Source: Ichthyophthirius multifiliis
Lineage: Eukaryota > Ciliophora > Oligohymenophorea > Hymenostomatida
Reading direction: 5' to 3'
Assembly: GCF_000220395.1 (NCBI RefSeq)
Contig: NW_004086037.1
Location: 1-40,166, forward strand
Length of the DNA: 40,166 bases
A program made the translations under genes and the position numbers. The first letter of the stretch is position 1. Each line of letters starts with the position of its first letter. Below, one piece after another: positions 23,849 to 37,867 of the stretch. The notes beneath the pieces were generated by a model. The model was not told where the DNA came from. It worked only from the letters and a program-made list of their open reading frames with translations, and made no database searches.

Positions 23849-24159
23849 AATTTATTTTTTGTATTTATATTTTATTATATATATTATTATTATTATATTT
23901 ATATATATAATATACTTATTATTATATATTTTTTTATTAAAATTACTTTTTTATTAAAAATAAAAAAAAATATATATTTATGTTTTTATTTTAAAATAAA
24001 CAAATAATTAGCCAAATTTAGAACAAGTTAAATTTTTTTTATTTAAATAATATAAATTATCTTATATAATAAATATATAATTAATTAAATATTTGTTTAA
24101 GAAAAATATATAAAATAAAAAAAATATAAAAAAATAAAAGAATAAAAATAATATTATAT
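23849..24159. other. AT-rich spacer
   Basis: A/T-rich DNA with short TA repeats between the FolD start and the RNA-like island. Nothing coding is seen. Confidence 0.45.
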
Positions 24160-24300
24160 ATCCGTAAGCATCGATGGTTTGATTTATCAACTTTATTTGT
24201 GTTGATTAAAATTCAGACAGATGCTAAAATTGAAGTCATAATAAACAGAAGAAAGGAAATTCAAAAAAAATTATTTCTTTTCGTTTAACTTGAAACAATT
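24160..24300 (+). ncRNA. Candidate structured non-coding RNA, H/ACA-like
   Basis: This island is visibly richer in G and C than its surroundings and has no open coding frame. Hairpin 1: AGCATC (24167-24172) pairs with GATGCT (24220-24225), and inside it ATCAAC (24186-24191) pairs with GTTGAT (24201-24206) over a 9-nt loop, leaving two unpaired arms of 13 nt as in a guide pocket. Hairpin 2: TAAAC (24242-24246) pairs with GTTTA (24283-24287) and a 10-bp stem joins 24251-24260 to 24273-24282 with one G-U. An ACA lies at 24295-24297, three bases before a run of A/T. Two hairpins plus ACA resemble a box H/ACA RNA, but no clear H box is seen and the second hairpin lacks a proper pocket. Strand is inferred from the ACA. 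Confidence 0.42.
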
Positions 24301-24716
24301 AAATATAAAATTAAAAAAAAATAGGAAATTATAAAAGAAAGAAAAAATTTAAGAAAATAAATTGTATATAAAAAATTATAAAATATATATCTACAAATAT
24401 AAAATAAAAAAAAGAGAAAATGTTCGAAAATAATATATTAAAATATTAATATATTATTTAAAAATAATTTTTTTCAAATAATTAATTGAAAAAAATTAAT
24501 ATTTAAAATAAAAATTATATAAAAAGAATTTATAATATATATATATAAATATATATATAATTAAATATATAATTATATTATATATAATTTATATAAATAT
24601 AATATTTATATTATTATAAAATAATATCTAAAAAAATAATTTAAAATATAATAATATAATATAAAATATTAAATATATTATTATAGAATAATTTGTAATT
24701 AAATTTTTTAATATTT
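24301..24716. other. AT-rich spacer
   Basis: A/T-only DNA with short palindromic TA stretches near 24535-24605. No gene seen. Confidence 0.45.
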
Positions 24717-26039
24717 TCATAAATCATTTATTAATTAAACCAATTAAAACCATTACTAATTTTTCTTTTTTAAAACTAAAATATGTGGAGTCCATGCCAA
24801 TAAAATCACTAAAAAGCAAAAAAATAATAAAAAAGTAAATGTGTAAATATTATTAATTGTATTATTTATATTAAACAAAATCTAATTATTTAAATTTTAA
24901 ATAATTTATTAAAAATTCTTATATATAAAGCAATCTAAAACTTAAAAAAGTTAATTTTAAGTTGAAAAATTTTAATCTTCTTAAAAATTTTAATTAATTT
25001 TCTAAACAATCGATTCTATAAATATATCACAATTATAATTATTTTTTTCTATTTATTTAAAATTATTATATTAATTTTCATTTAAACAAGACGTACATGT
25101 AAAATTAAACTTTTATCTATTAATTTTATTAAAAAAGATTGTTTATTATAAAATTTCTCCTTTTTTTAAATCAAAATAAGTTCCTTCTTGAGGGTTTTAG
25201 ATTTTTAAAAAAGATGCAATTTCAAATTCCTAAACAACTAATTATAAATTTTTAATTTTTTTTATATTTTTAATTATTTCATCAGTTTTAACATCGTTTA
25301 AATTTCTAATTTAATAAAGAAAAAGAAAAATAATAAACATAATAAACATTAAATGAAATAAAATCGAAACTTTAAAGCATTATCTTAATTTTTTGTTTGT
25401 ATTTTATTCAACTAAATATTTATAAAGTTCTTTTATTTTAGATACAAAAGTAAATTAAACAAATACAATCGATACTATAGATAAAAGTATTATGAAATTG
25501 CAAGCTATAAATAATATTTCGTTAAAGTTTTTATTTTAAAAACTTTCATTGAATTTTATATTATCGTTTTTTTTATGTTTTCTATTAATTAGCTTAAAAT
25601 TGATAACTTATTTATACTTTTTTCTAATATTTTTTAATTTAATTCATTTTCTTCTTAAATTTATTAATTAAAATTATCAAGCTAAGTTTTATATAATTGC
25701 TATTCACTTTAAATTTCTACATTTTATATTAATTAATATGCTTTTTAAATCTAATTTTCTACCTATTTTTTTGTTTATTTAATTTTTTATTGCTTTTTTT
25801 GTTTTTACTATTTATTTTTATTCATTATCTTGTTTTTTATTTTAATTTAATTCTATTAGGTTACAATATTTATTAAATTCGTAATTTAAACTACTTACTT
25901 ATAGTAATAAATCTGTTAGTTTTTAACTTTATGTATATTATTTATTTGAATTTACTGATAATTAATATAATGTCAATGATATTATAATATGACCAAATAA
26001 AATTATTATTAAGGCAATAAACTATACTTTTTTATTCAT
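24717..26039 (-). CDS. Multi-span membrane protein with coiled-coil segment, family unknown
   Basis: Begins MNKKVQFIALIIILFGHIII, a signal anchor or first membrane span. A Gln/Lys/Asn-rich helical region follows (QQLYKTQLDNFNQQIQEENE, LNQKILEKSINKLSIL), then NEILFIACNFIILLSIVSIV and VSILFHLMFIMFIIFLFLY as two spans, a polar loop of about 170 residues with paired Cys (FTCTSC and YNCDIF), and a last span FTFLLFFCFLVILLAW before a short basic tail ending at TGA 24719-24717. Four spans would place both ends on the same side. The frame changes at two A runs (T runs on the given strand 25794-25800 and 25567-25574); the second looks like one missing base, the first like two missing or one extra. No intron is needed. 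I do not recognise the family. Confidence 0.68.
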
Positions 26040-26248
26040 TTTGTTTGTTTTTTTTTTTTTTTATAATTAAATTTAAATAAAAATAAAAAATAATATGTAT
26101 TAGTATTTATAAATAAAATATTAACATAAATTTACAAAAATGATATAAATATTATTATTATTTTTATATAAAATAACTATAATGGAAATAAAAAACAATT
26201 AATTTCTAAACACAAATTATATTATATTTGAAAAACAAAAAAAAAAAA

Positions 26249-27044
26249 TCATTAATATCCTTCATTTTTAAAATTACGTTTCATTATATTAAATTTAACA
26301 TTAATTTCTCCAATATGTTTAGTTTTTAATACTTTTTTAAAATAAAAATTATTAACAAAAAAATAAAACTAAAAAAGTTACTATTTCTTCCTTAAGCATC
26401 GCCAATAGTTTTTTTAACATCATTCATTTTTACTTCTTGAGTAGTAAAATAACTAAAAAATTACGATATTGAGTTAGTTGCAAGTGTTTTATAGATTCTA
26501 ATAGTTCTTTCATGAGTCCCTGACTATGATGGTATATGAGTACTTCCATAACCTCTAATTTCGGACAAACCAAAAAAATTATACCCGTAAATTTAAACTA
26601 TTAATTAAGGCCAACCAAAAGGGGATTCTAATTCGAAATTTCCTTCAAAAGGTAAATTAAATATTATTTCTTTATTATATGAACCAAATGATTATGAAAA
26701 TTAAGATTTTCCTTCTAAAATATGCTTTTTATTAGAAAAAAATAAAAATAAAATTAATATGATCTTTAAATAAATATTTATTTATTTTATATTTACCAAG
26801 TTACCAATTGGTTTAAAATTAGATCCATATGATATTTCATATTAACACATTAATGTATTTTCACCATCAAACTAAATAATTTTTATTTTTTATAATTTAT
26901 TTTAATATTATTTTATAAATATTTGTTTACTTCTCCACTTTCTATTAATCCTTTTATATATAAAGTTGGTTTTTTTTATAAATCCTTTTATTGGTTTTAT
27001 ATAGACGAAGGTTTTAAAATTGATTGAACTTATTATATATTCAT
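26249..27044 (-). CDS. B9D1: B9 domain protein B9D1 (ciliary transition zone)
   Basis: 204 residues from four exons (26931-27044, 26797-26871, 26382-26724, 26249-26331); all three introns (59, 72 and 50 nt) keep phase and the stop is TGA 26251-26249. The B9 (C2-like) domain covers about residues 28-190: FDGENTLMCQYEISYG, SPFGWPQLIVQIYGYNFFG, IRGYGSTHIPSQSGTHERTI, and the late strand IGEINVKFNIMKRNF. These match B9D1 of animals, including the GWPQ and GYG-x-x-HIP signatures. B9D1 works with B9D2 and MKS1 in the MKS complex at the ciliary transition zone, gating membrane proteins. It lies head-to-tail between the membrane protein and the sorting nexin. Confidence 0.95.
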
Positions 27045-27386
27045 TTTAATTTTATTTTGGTAATGAAACTTTAATATTTTATATATAATAATAAATTTAA
27101 AATTAAATAATTAGTATTTTTTTAAAATAATATGTTTAAATATATTTTAAAAAAATTTTATATATATTTTTATTATATTAAAAAATATTAATGTATAATT
27201 ATTTTTTTAAAACAAGCATTTTTAAATAAATCATAATTAAAAAATTTTACTCATTGTTTTTTTACACAGATTAATTTAATAAATAATAATCAAATGTTTT
27301 TTATCAATTTTTATCCAATAATAATATTTAAACATTAATTATATTAAATATAATTATATATATATATAAAGGTATTTTTTTTTAAT

Positions 27387-27808
27387 TCATTAATTCCATA
27401 TTCTGCATTACTATATTTGTTAAAAAAAAATTGGAAAGTATATTATATATATTATTACATTTTGGGAATTTTCATTTTATATTAAAACAAAGTTTTCAAA
27501 AACTTTCTTAAATTCAGTATTTATGATATTATCAAAAATCATATGATCTTCTCTAAAATTTTTGATTAAAACATTTACTCTTATTAAGAGTTTATTTATT
27601 TCAATATTTAATTTATTAATTTCTTCCTACAAAAAATATTATAAAAAAAATTATTTTAATATTTGCTAATTTCTTGAATATTTCATTTACATTATTTTCG
27701 ATTTGATTTAATTAATTTAATTTAATATATATCTGATTTCTTAAATTACTTCTTTCATTTATAATTTCTAAGCAATTATCATAATATTTTAAAATTTCCT
27801 TATATGTA

Positions 27809-27864
<56 letters not shown>

Positions 27865-29031
27865 AATTATAATATTCAAACTAATTTTTAATATTTATTT
27901 ATTTTACTTTTAAAGGCTCTATTATTTATAAAATTATAAAGCTTAAATTAGCCTTTTAAAATTCAGTAGATTTAATTAATTAACTATAAAATTTTTCGAC
28001 TTTTTTATCATTTTTAGCTTTTTTTTTAAAAAATAATGATTTTTAAGTAATATTATATATAATAATTATATTAATTTTTTATAAATACTAAAACTATGAA
28101 AAGAAATAGAAATCTGTTCAAAATTGAGTGCTTATTTAAGTTTAAACTCATAAGTACTTTTAAGCTAGTTGAATATCCTTTAAGTTTATTATTTTTGAAT
28201 TAAATATCCTTTTTAATATTCTAAAAACTCTTAACCTTCTTGAGAAAAATCATCAATTTAATTATCAATTTGTTTTTAAAGATTATAGAATTTTAATAAA
28301 TAGGGAATTACATTAATTATTTTATTTAAAAATCCTTTTTTTTAATTTATTTATTGATTTTTATTTTAATTATTCATTTTTAACTAGAATTTCTTTGTAT
28401 ATATTATTTTTATATAATCAAAAAAATTTAATAAATTAAATACTTTGCTTTATTAAGTTATGAATTATTTAAATTATTCGCAATATTTAAGTTTGGGATG
28501 TTCATAAAATTTATTTAAAAAAAAATTTAAAGAAGTAATTCTTTGGCTTAAGAAATTCTTATTATTTTCAGTATTTATTTTATCAAATTTAGTAAATATA
28601 TTCTTTTCTGGAAGACTTGGTAAAATAAAACCCGGATAAGCTGATTTTACACTTTAATATAAGCTTTCGAAATCTGTGTATCTCCTTTAAACTTTATGAA
28701 TTAATTAATTTTCATTTTCATATTTTTAAAAAACTTTTATTATATATATTTGTAAATCTAATATTAGCCTATATTTATATATTTTTTAAATTATATTATG
28801 TTTATACCATTCGGATTTTTGATCATATTCATCTACAAATATTTCTAAATTATCAAAATCCATGTCTTATTGGATTTATTCGGCTTCGTAAATTTCATTT
28901 TCATCAAAATATGTAATTTATTCAATATCATCTTCAATATTGATGTTATAGTTTTAATCGCCAATTAAATCAATATTTGGCATATATTGAATATTTTAAC
29001 TTAAATAGGAATATTATTATTTTTCTTCCAT
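27387..29031 (-). CDS. PX-BAR sorting nexin
   Basis: 466 residues from exons 28089-29031, 27908-28017, 27691-27798 and 27387-27626, all in phase. The acidic N-terminus is followed by a PX domain at about residues 75-195: VQRRYTDFESLYQSV with the phosphoinositide-binding Arg pair, PGFILPSLPEKN, then RITSLNFFLNKFYEHPKL. From about residue 225 to the end the chain is a long coiled coil (LLKFYNLQKQIDNQIDDF, YYDNCLEIINERSNLRNQI, EINKLNIEINKLLIRVN) typical of the BAR half of sorting nexins. Such proteins bind PI3P on endosomes and bend tubules, often with retromer. The PX-BAR order fits the SNX1/2/5/6 or SNX4/7/30 groups; I cannot choose. The second intron holds a long TA array. Confidence 0.92.
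27799..27907 (-). repeat. TA microsatellite inside a sorting-nexin intron
   Basis: A TA array of about 50 nt (27810-27861) fills the middle of the 109-nt intron between two BAR-coding exons. Confidence 0.75.
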
Positions 29032-29622
29032 TTGATTTTTTTTAATTATTATTTATATTACAAAGTTTTTTTTTTTTTTTTTAAGAATATATTAATTTTC
29101 TATTATTATGATTTAATATTTTTTTTTTTTAATTTAAGACGATTATAATACATTTTAATATTATTATTTTTTTTATATAAGAATGATAATATACATTTAG
29201 TTTATTCAAAAAAAAATAAAAAATATCCATCATTATATTTATTTAAACAAAAATAATAGAAACTTTATTATTATATAAAAAAAATTAATATTTATAAATA
29301 GAATATATATGATGTTTTAAAATCAAAGAATATTATAAAAAGAATTTTTAAATAAGAAAAAATTAAATTATAAAAACTATTATTTTTTCATAAAAAAATA
29401 ATATAATAATAATTTTAATTGCATTATATATATCATTATCCTATAATTTTTTTTTTTCTATTAATATAAATATTTTAATAATAAAAAAGCTAACTTTATA
29501 TTCTTAGTTATTTTATAAAAATATATAAATAAAAAAATATTAATTTTAATCTATTTTTTAAACAAAAGGAAAATTTATTAAATATTAAAACTTTAAAGCA
29601 AAAAATATAATAAATAATAAAG
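29032..29622. other. Divergent promoter region of sorting nexin and MATE genes
   Basis: About 590 bp of A/T-rich DNA with long T and A runs. It must hold the 5' flanks of both genes; no element can be named. Confidence 0.45.
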
Positions 29623-31104
29623 ATGTAAAAACTGAAAAATTTATTAATAGAAAGAAATCATGAAGAAGTTGAAAAAACCAAGACTTTATCAGAACTTAAT
29701 CGTTAAGAGTACATAAAACTCTTATGGTAATTAATAAACCCAACTTTATCAATAGCGATTGGGGTAGTTTTAAATGTTTTTTTTTAATCAATAAGTTTAC
29801 ATTTTGCTGGAAATCTACCTAATCCAAATATATTAAATGGTATAGGATTATCTAACACAATGTTAAATATAACCGGTGTAGTTTTTTTGCTTGGCTTAAA
29901 TTAAGGTTTTGGTTCATTATCAGCTCGTGCTTTTAGTGCTGGGAAATATGATTTAATGTATAATTATTTATCTAAGAGTATTTTAACAATTTTCCTCGTA
30001 TCTTTTTTTTTATTTTTTATCTCTTTTTTTTAGAAAAGAATATTAATAACACTTCATTAGGATTCTGAAATATCTTTTTTTGCACGAGAATATAGTATTT
30101 AGATATTTTTTGGTCTAGTTTGTTATTTTTTATTTGATTGTTTCAAAAACTACCTTAATTCTTTAGGATTATTTAATGAACCAATGTATATTTAATTATT
30201 TTCTCTTGCTTTTTAGTGGATTTTGTGTAATATATTTGTAAATTCTTTAAAAATGGGATTAAGGGGAATTACACTAGCAACGAATATAAGTTATTTTGTT
30301 TCTTTAATATTGATTTTGTTTTTTATAAAATATAAGAATATATAAATGTAAATTCTTTATGATAAAAAAAGTATTTTTAAAAATTATTTTAAATATATAA
30401 AGTATGTAGCTATTATAGCTTTTCCTATATAAATAGAGCGAATAGGGTTCGAAATAAATACTTTCCTAATAGGTTCTTTGAAAATAAGTCATTTTTTTTC
30501 AGCACATATTATATTATGTAATATAAATTTCACTTGCTATTCTTTCTATTTAGGATTAGGGGGTGCGCTTATTATTTTAACTTCAAATGCTATAGGAGAA
30601 AATAATTATAAAAAAGTTTTAAATTTTCTTAATTTGGGATATTAATTGGGTACTTTTATGGGTTGTATATTCCTTTTTACAATCATAAAGTTTAATTCTT
30701 AAATAATATCTTTTTATACTAACGACTCATTAATAGCAGAGCCTTTAAAAACTTTGTGTAAAATATATTACTCTTTATTAGTTATTGATATGGCTTAATG
30801 TTCTTAATAGGGTGTTTTAAAAGGTATTGGGAAAGGAAATGTGATTTTCTTCTTTTTTGTACTTTGTTATTTAGTTATAGGTTTACCATTGTCTTGTTTT
30901 TTAGGATTTTATAAAGGCTTGTAATTAAATGGATTTTGGATAGCTTTCTGCTTTTCGTTTTTATGTATTTTAATTTGCTAAAGTGTGATTTTATATAGAA
31001 CTGAAATGAAGTAGTAAATTTAAGAATAACATGATTATATTAATCAGGATTAGAATTTATTAATCGAATCATAACCATAGATTGAATTATAAACTATTAA
31101 TTGA
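29623..31104 (+). CDS. MATE-family multidrug/toxin extrusion transporter
   Basis: 493 residues in a single uninterrupted frame, the only long intronless gene with no frame problem here. After a short polar start it reads ELNRQEYIKLLWQLINPTLS, FAGNLPNPNILNGIGLSNTM, LGLNQGFGSLSARAFSAGKY, YLNSLGLFNEPMYIQLFSLA, and in the second half FPIQIERIGFEINTFLIGSL, LGGALIILTSNAIGENNYKK and QGVLKGIGKGNVIFFFFVLC. These are the paired MatE domains, about 12 membrane spans in total, that exchange cations for H+ or Na+. The conserved acidic and polar residues of the eukaryotic branch appear kept, such as the Gln in LNQGFGS. The tail is Gln-rich and cytosolic. Substrate cannot be told from the sequence. It converges with ZMYND10, 193 bp away. 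Confidence 0.94.
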
Positions 31105-31297
31105 TTTTATTTATATTATTAATATATATATACATTTATAATATTGCTATTATATTATTTCATTTAGCATTATACATTATATTTAAACTATAATATTTAT
31201 TTTTTAAACATTTAATTTTAATTAAATTTTGATTATTTTTATAATATTTAAAATTTTTTTTAATTAATTATTAAAAATAAAAAAAAAAACATAATTC

Positions 31298-33011
31298 TCA
31301 ATCTAAATCGTTTAAATCTTCTTTTTATTAAAAAATTTCTTGAACTTTGTAAACTTTCTCTACTTCTTAATTTTATTAATAACTATTCTTTTAATTTAAA
31401 ACTTCTTCAATATTTAAATTTTTTTAATCTAAATTAACTTGCTAATTAGATTCACATTAATTTGTTATATTTTCTTTATTATTGTTTTATTTTTCTTAAC
31501 TAATCTTTTTACATTAAAATTTGTGATCTTTCCAATGAATAACCTTAATATTATAAAAAAAATATATATGTTTGTATATATATATATAAATATATATATT
31601 TATATATATATATATATATATAATTAAAATTATTTACTTAACATTCTCTTGTACAATACCAAACACTTTTACATGCAGAACATCTTTTAGTAGCATCTTT
31701 TTACATTGCTCACATTTAAAGCCTTCTAAGAGTCCCTCGACAATATTTTATCCGTAAAGATCAGCTAGTCTTTTCATGTCTTCTTTAGCTTATTCTATAT
31801 CATAAATGAAGTATTATTATTTTTATTTTTCAGCAATATCCTTCCAGTTTTTTCCTTTTGATATTTTTTCTCTTATTTCCGGAATTTACTAAACAATAAA
31901 TGGATTATTTTAAGCTATAGATTAGACTTGTATTATAGATAATTCTTCTAATGATCTTAACATATGAGATAAATTAGGAATTTAATCCATGAGAATTTCA
32001 TTCATATATTTTCTTAACTAATATTAATATAATTTTATTAAAAAATAAAATATACTAATATATTACTCTTAATAAATTAGATTTTCTAAATTCATTTAAT
32101 TCATATTTTTTTCTACAATCTGCGCTCATAAATAAATTATAAATAGCAATCCATACATTAGCTTCTATTTTTATAATTTTACTATATTCATTTTTTTCAA
32201 CAATAACCCACTTACTATTTTCATATTTTTCCCTTTCATCATTATGATTTTGCCTTAACCAAGGCTTATTTTCTATCAAAGGTACAAATACGCATAAAAT
32301 GTCAGTAACTTCAAGTAGATGATGTAGAGTTCCTATGGGTAAATACTAAACATAATCAGTAATAAATCTAATAATAGAAATACACATCATTCCTATTTTG
32401 AATTCAATATCTTCGATTTATTCATTGAATTCTTATTCTCGAGTTTTTGCGAGCATTTCTTCAACGGATTTTTTTGTAATTTTCTTCTTTTAATAATTCG
32501 CTAAATTTAAAAGTTTTCTATAACAATAATCTATTAGTTCAACCAAATATTCTTCAGCAGAATCTATGGCAGTTCTATGATACATAACTACTTCTAATAA
32601 ATTACAAATTACTGATTCGTGGTATATTGCAATATAATTTCTGTATGTGTTTGTTATTAATAAATGATTTTTTATTAAAGGAAGAACTTTTTATTTCCAT
32701 AATTCAGTTTAGACTAAATCAAATATTAATATTTTTAATTTATCGAATGTTACCATTGTATCCATTATAAATTCGTCGCTTTTCATTAATGCATTAACAT
32801 GTGCTTGCATATTTAATCTTTAGTATATTTCGTCTTATTTAAACCATCTTTTTTTATTTTTATTTTAATAGTATATATATATTTTTTGTATAATGTAAAA
32901 TTACTCATTGCTACCATATTCTTCTATATTAATTATTCTTAATTTTTCTATTAAATGTTCAGCTTCGAAATTTGATAATACATCTCCAAAATGTAAATCT
33001 TAATATTACAT
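31298..33011 (-). CDS. ZMYND10: ZMYND10, dynein-arm assembly factor with MYND zinc finger
   Basis: About 504 residues from four exons (32905-33011, 32067-32847, 31638-32017, 31298-31543). It begins MQYQDLHFGDVLSNFEAEHL and continues RLNMQAHVNALMKSDEFI, IAIYHESVICNLLEVVMYHR, AEEYLVELIDYCYRKLL, NKPWLRQNHNDEREKYE, NVWIAIYNLFMSADCRKKYE and LRKYMNEILMDQIPNLSHML, following human ZMYND10 closely in order and spacing. The C-terminal MYND finger has CEQC, RCSACKSVWYCTREC and HWKDHKFQC; the last intron splits it just after the fourth pair of ligands. One A is missing in the A5 run between the first two Cys pairs (T run 31698-31702). A Glu/Gln/Asn-rich tail of about 60 residues follows. ZMYND10 is a cytosolic co-chaperone needed to pre-assemble axonemal dynein arms. 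Confidence 0.95.
31544..31637 (-). repeat. TA microsatellite inside the last ZMYND10 intron
   Basis: The 94-nt intron is mostly TA repeats (about 31563-31621) broken by a few AAA or TTT steps. Confidence 0.7.
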
Positions 33012-34796
33012 TTAAATTTATATAAGAATTTTTTATTTATATAGGTGTTATTAATATATTTAAATATATTTTTTTTAAATTTAATTAAAAAAAAATTATT
33101 TTATTTTTATGAAAAAAAAAATTTATATGTATTAAAAAAGATAAATATACAACTAGTTTCAATTTTTATATAGATAATCACAAATAATTATACATAAAAA
33201 AAAATATATAAAAAAAAAATAGTAAAAAAATATTAATAAATATAAAAAAAAAAATTAAAAAAAATTATAAAAAATTAATAAATAATAATATTTTATGTAA
33301 TTATATAAAAATATATATATAAATATATAAATATATAATTTTATAAATATAATATAAATATTTATATTTATATATAAATAAATATATATATATATATTTA
33401 TATCTTTGTATATCTTAATGTATTTTTTTTTTAATTCTTTAATTTTTTTTTTTTAGATAACATAATAACACAAAAATATAAATCTAAAAGTTATAATATT
33501 TTTTGTAAAAATAATAAAAAAACAAAATCAACAATTATACAAATAGATTTAAAAATTATATCGAAATAAACATATTTATTTTATAATAAAAATAAATATA
33601 TATTTGTATTTATTTTATATTTTTAAAAATAAATAATTTTTTATAATATTTATATCTATTAGTATAATTAATTTATTAATCTTATATATCATTAATTATT
33701 AATATATTTTTCAAATTAAAATGTTTTTTTAATAATATATATATTTTTTTTATATATATTTTTATTATTTTGTATTTTTATCTTTTTATGTCTTTTTAGG
33801 TGTGACTTATATATATGAAGTGTGTTTAGTATATTTTTTGAATTAAATTAATAAAATATATCTTTTTCATTTAAAAAATAAAAATCATTAATTTTTATAT
33901 TGAGTACAAAAAAATTAATTATAATAAAAATTAGTTATTTTTTTCTTTAATGTTAATTTAAGCAAGATAGACAGAATTTTTAGTTTTATACTTAAAATGT
34001 GATTATTTATTATTTTATATAAAATAATTCTATTAGTATTAACATATTAAAGAGTATATTAGTGCCTTTAAAAAAGTTAAAACTATTTTTCTTTTTTTAT
34101 AATTATGTTTAAGAATTTTTGACTATAATATAATATATTAAAGATATATATAATCATTTTTTTTATATTACTCTTTTTTATTTAAAAATCAATTTTTTTT
34201 TACTATGTTAATTATTAATTAAATATGATATATTTTATAAAATATATAAAAAATATTAATATATATTTTATAAATAATTTTTAATAATTAATATGCAAAT
34301 TTTAATAAATAAATATTTTCTTTATATAATTAAATTTCAAATTAAAATAATTATTTGATTTTTTTAAAATTATTTATAATAAATAGTTTAACAATTATAT
34401 TTTATTTATATATAAACTATAATAAGCATTAGTTATATATATGTAAATGTTATTTATATAAAATAAATTAAAATATTTTAGTAAATTTTGTAATTTTATT
34501 ATTATATAAATTTTATGTTTTTTTAAATCTAAAATTTTCACATAAAAAAAACAAATAATGAATAATAAATTAATAATAAATTTTTCCTTTATTATCATTC
34601 CAATTTTTTTTTACTATCCTTTTTACATTAGTTGATCTTAAAAGGATAGAATTAAAAAATAATAATAATAATAAAAATATAATGATAATAATAATAATAA
34701 TAATATAAAATTTTTATTTTTTTATTTTTTTATTCCACATCTGGATAATAAAAAAATATTATTTTAAATTTATTCTTTTAAAAAAATATAGAGAAC
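33012..34796. other. AT-rich gap between ZMYND10 and the CDPK gene
   Basis: About 1.8 kb of mostly A/T DNA. A slightly more mixed patch lies near 33780-34080 but no frame or RNA fold stands out. The only clear structure is the inverted repeat at 34614-34649. Confidence 0.5.
34614..34649. repeat. Perfect 10-bp inverted repeat (hairpin)
   Basis: CTATCCTTTT at 34614-34623 is exactly complementary to AAAAGGATAG at 34640-34649 with a 16-nt loop. It carries two G-C pairs in a setting that is almost free of G and C. It sits about 150 bp past the stop of the CDPK gene. Confidence 0.6.
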
Positions 34797-36881
<2,085 letters not shown>

Positions 36882-37867
36882 ATTATATGTTTATTTTAAT
36901 TTTTTTGGTTTTATATATATTTAATTATTTAATAATTAATTATTATTTTTTTTATTTTTATTTTTATTATTTTTAAAATGACTGAGTTTATTCAATAATA
37001 GAAAAATAAGAATTATATATATTTTTTTTAAGGATTTATATTAAAATATTTTTAATAAATTTCAAATATTAAATAGTTTTTACTATTCTTTATAAAAATG
37101 TTTTAAGAATTCAACTCATTTTTTATTTTTTTTCTATTAAAATAATATAATAATTTACAAAAATAGAAAATTCTATAATATATTCTTTTATCAATTTTTT
37201 TCTCTTCAAAAACAAAAAATATTTATTTATTATAAAATTTTACATACTTTATATATTATTTAATCTTGATATAGTATATAATATAATTTATAAATTAATA
37301 AATCTAAATATTATATATATATATATATTCATTTTTTTAAACTTTTGAATAGTATTTATTTTTTATTTATGTAATTTTTAATTATATTTAATAAATTAAG
37401 AAGAATAATTAAATATAATATATTTTTATTTTATTTTATATATTTGTTTATTTAATATATATTAATTTCTAGCATTTTTTAATTTAATATCTTTAATTAA
37501 TTATAGTATTTGTAAATTATTTTAATTTTTTTTTATATAAACTAATAAATTTATATTTATTATAATAATTTTTTCTAAATTATTTTAATAATTTATTTAT
37601 TTTTTATATAATATTTTATTTAATTATATAAACTTATATTTTTTTTAAATAAAATATTTAATATCAACATTTAATAAAAAATATTTAATATCAAAATTTA
37701 TTAAAAAAATTAGTTAAAAACATTAAAAAGATAATAATATAATTAAAATTAATTTATTTCAAATTAATTCTTTTCTAATATATTATTTTAATAATATATT
37801 TTTAACTTTTTTAAATAATTTAGTTTTTAATAATTTCTAAATATATAAAAAAAATAAGTAATTTAGA
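36882..37867. other. Divergent intergenic region between CDPK and Rab7
   Basis: About 990 bp of A/T-rich DNA. A short direct repeat around ATATTTAATATCAA occurs near 37650-37695. No other feature seen. Confidence 0.45.

Noticed and set aside
24160-24300. Telomerase RNA or a spliceosomal U RNA
   Set aside because: No C-rich telomere template, no U1, U2, U4, U5 or U6 signature sequence and no Sm-like site can be seen.
32055-32279. Free-standing 74-codon minus-strand gene
   Set aside because: It is only the part of ZMYND10 exon 2 between two TAG/TAA codons, which encode Gln here.
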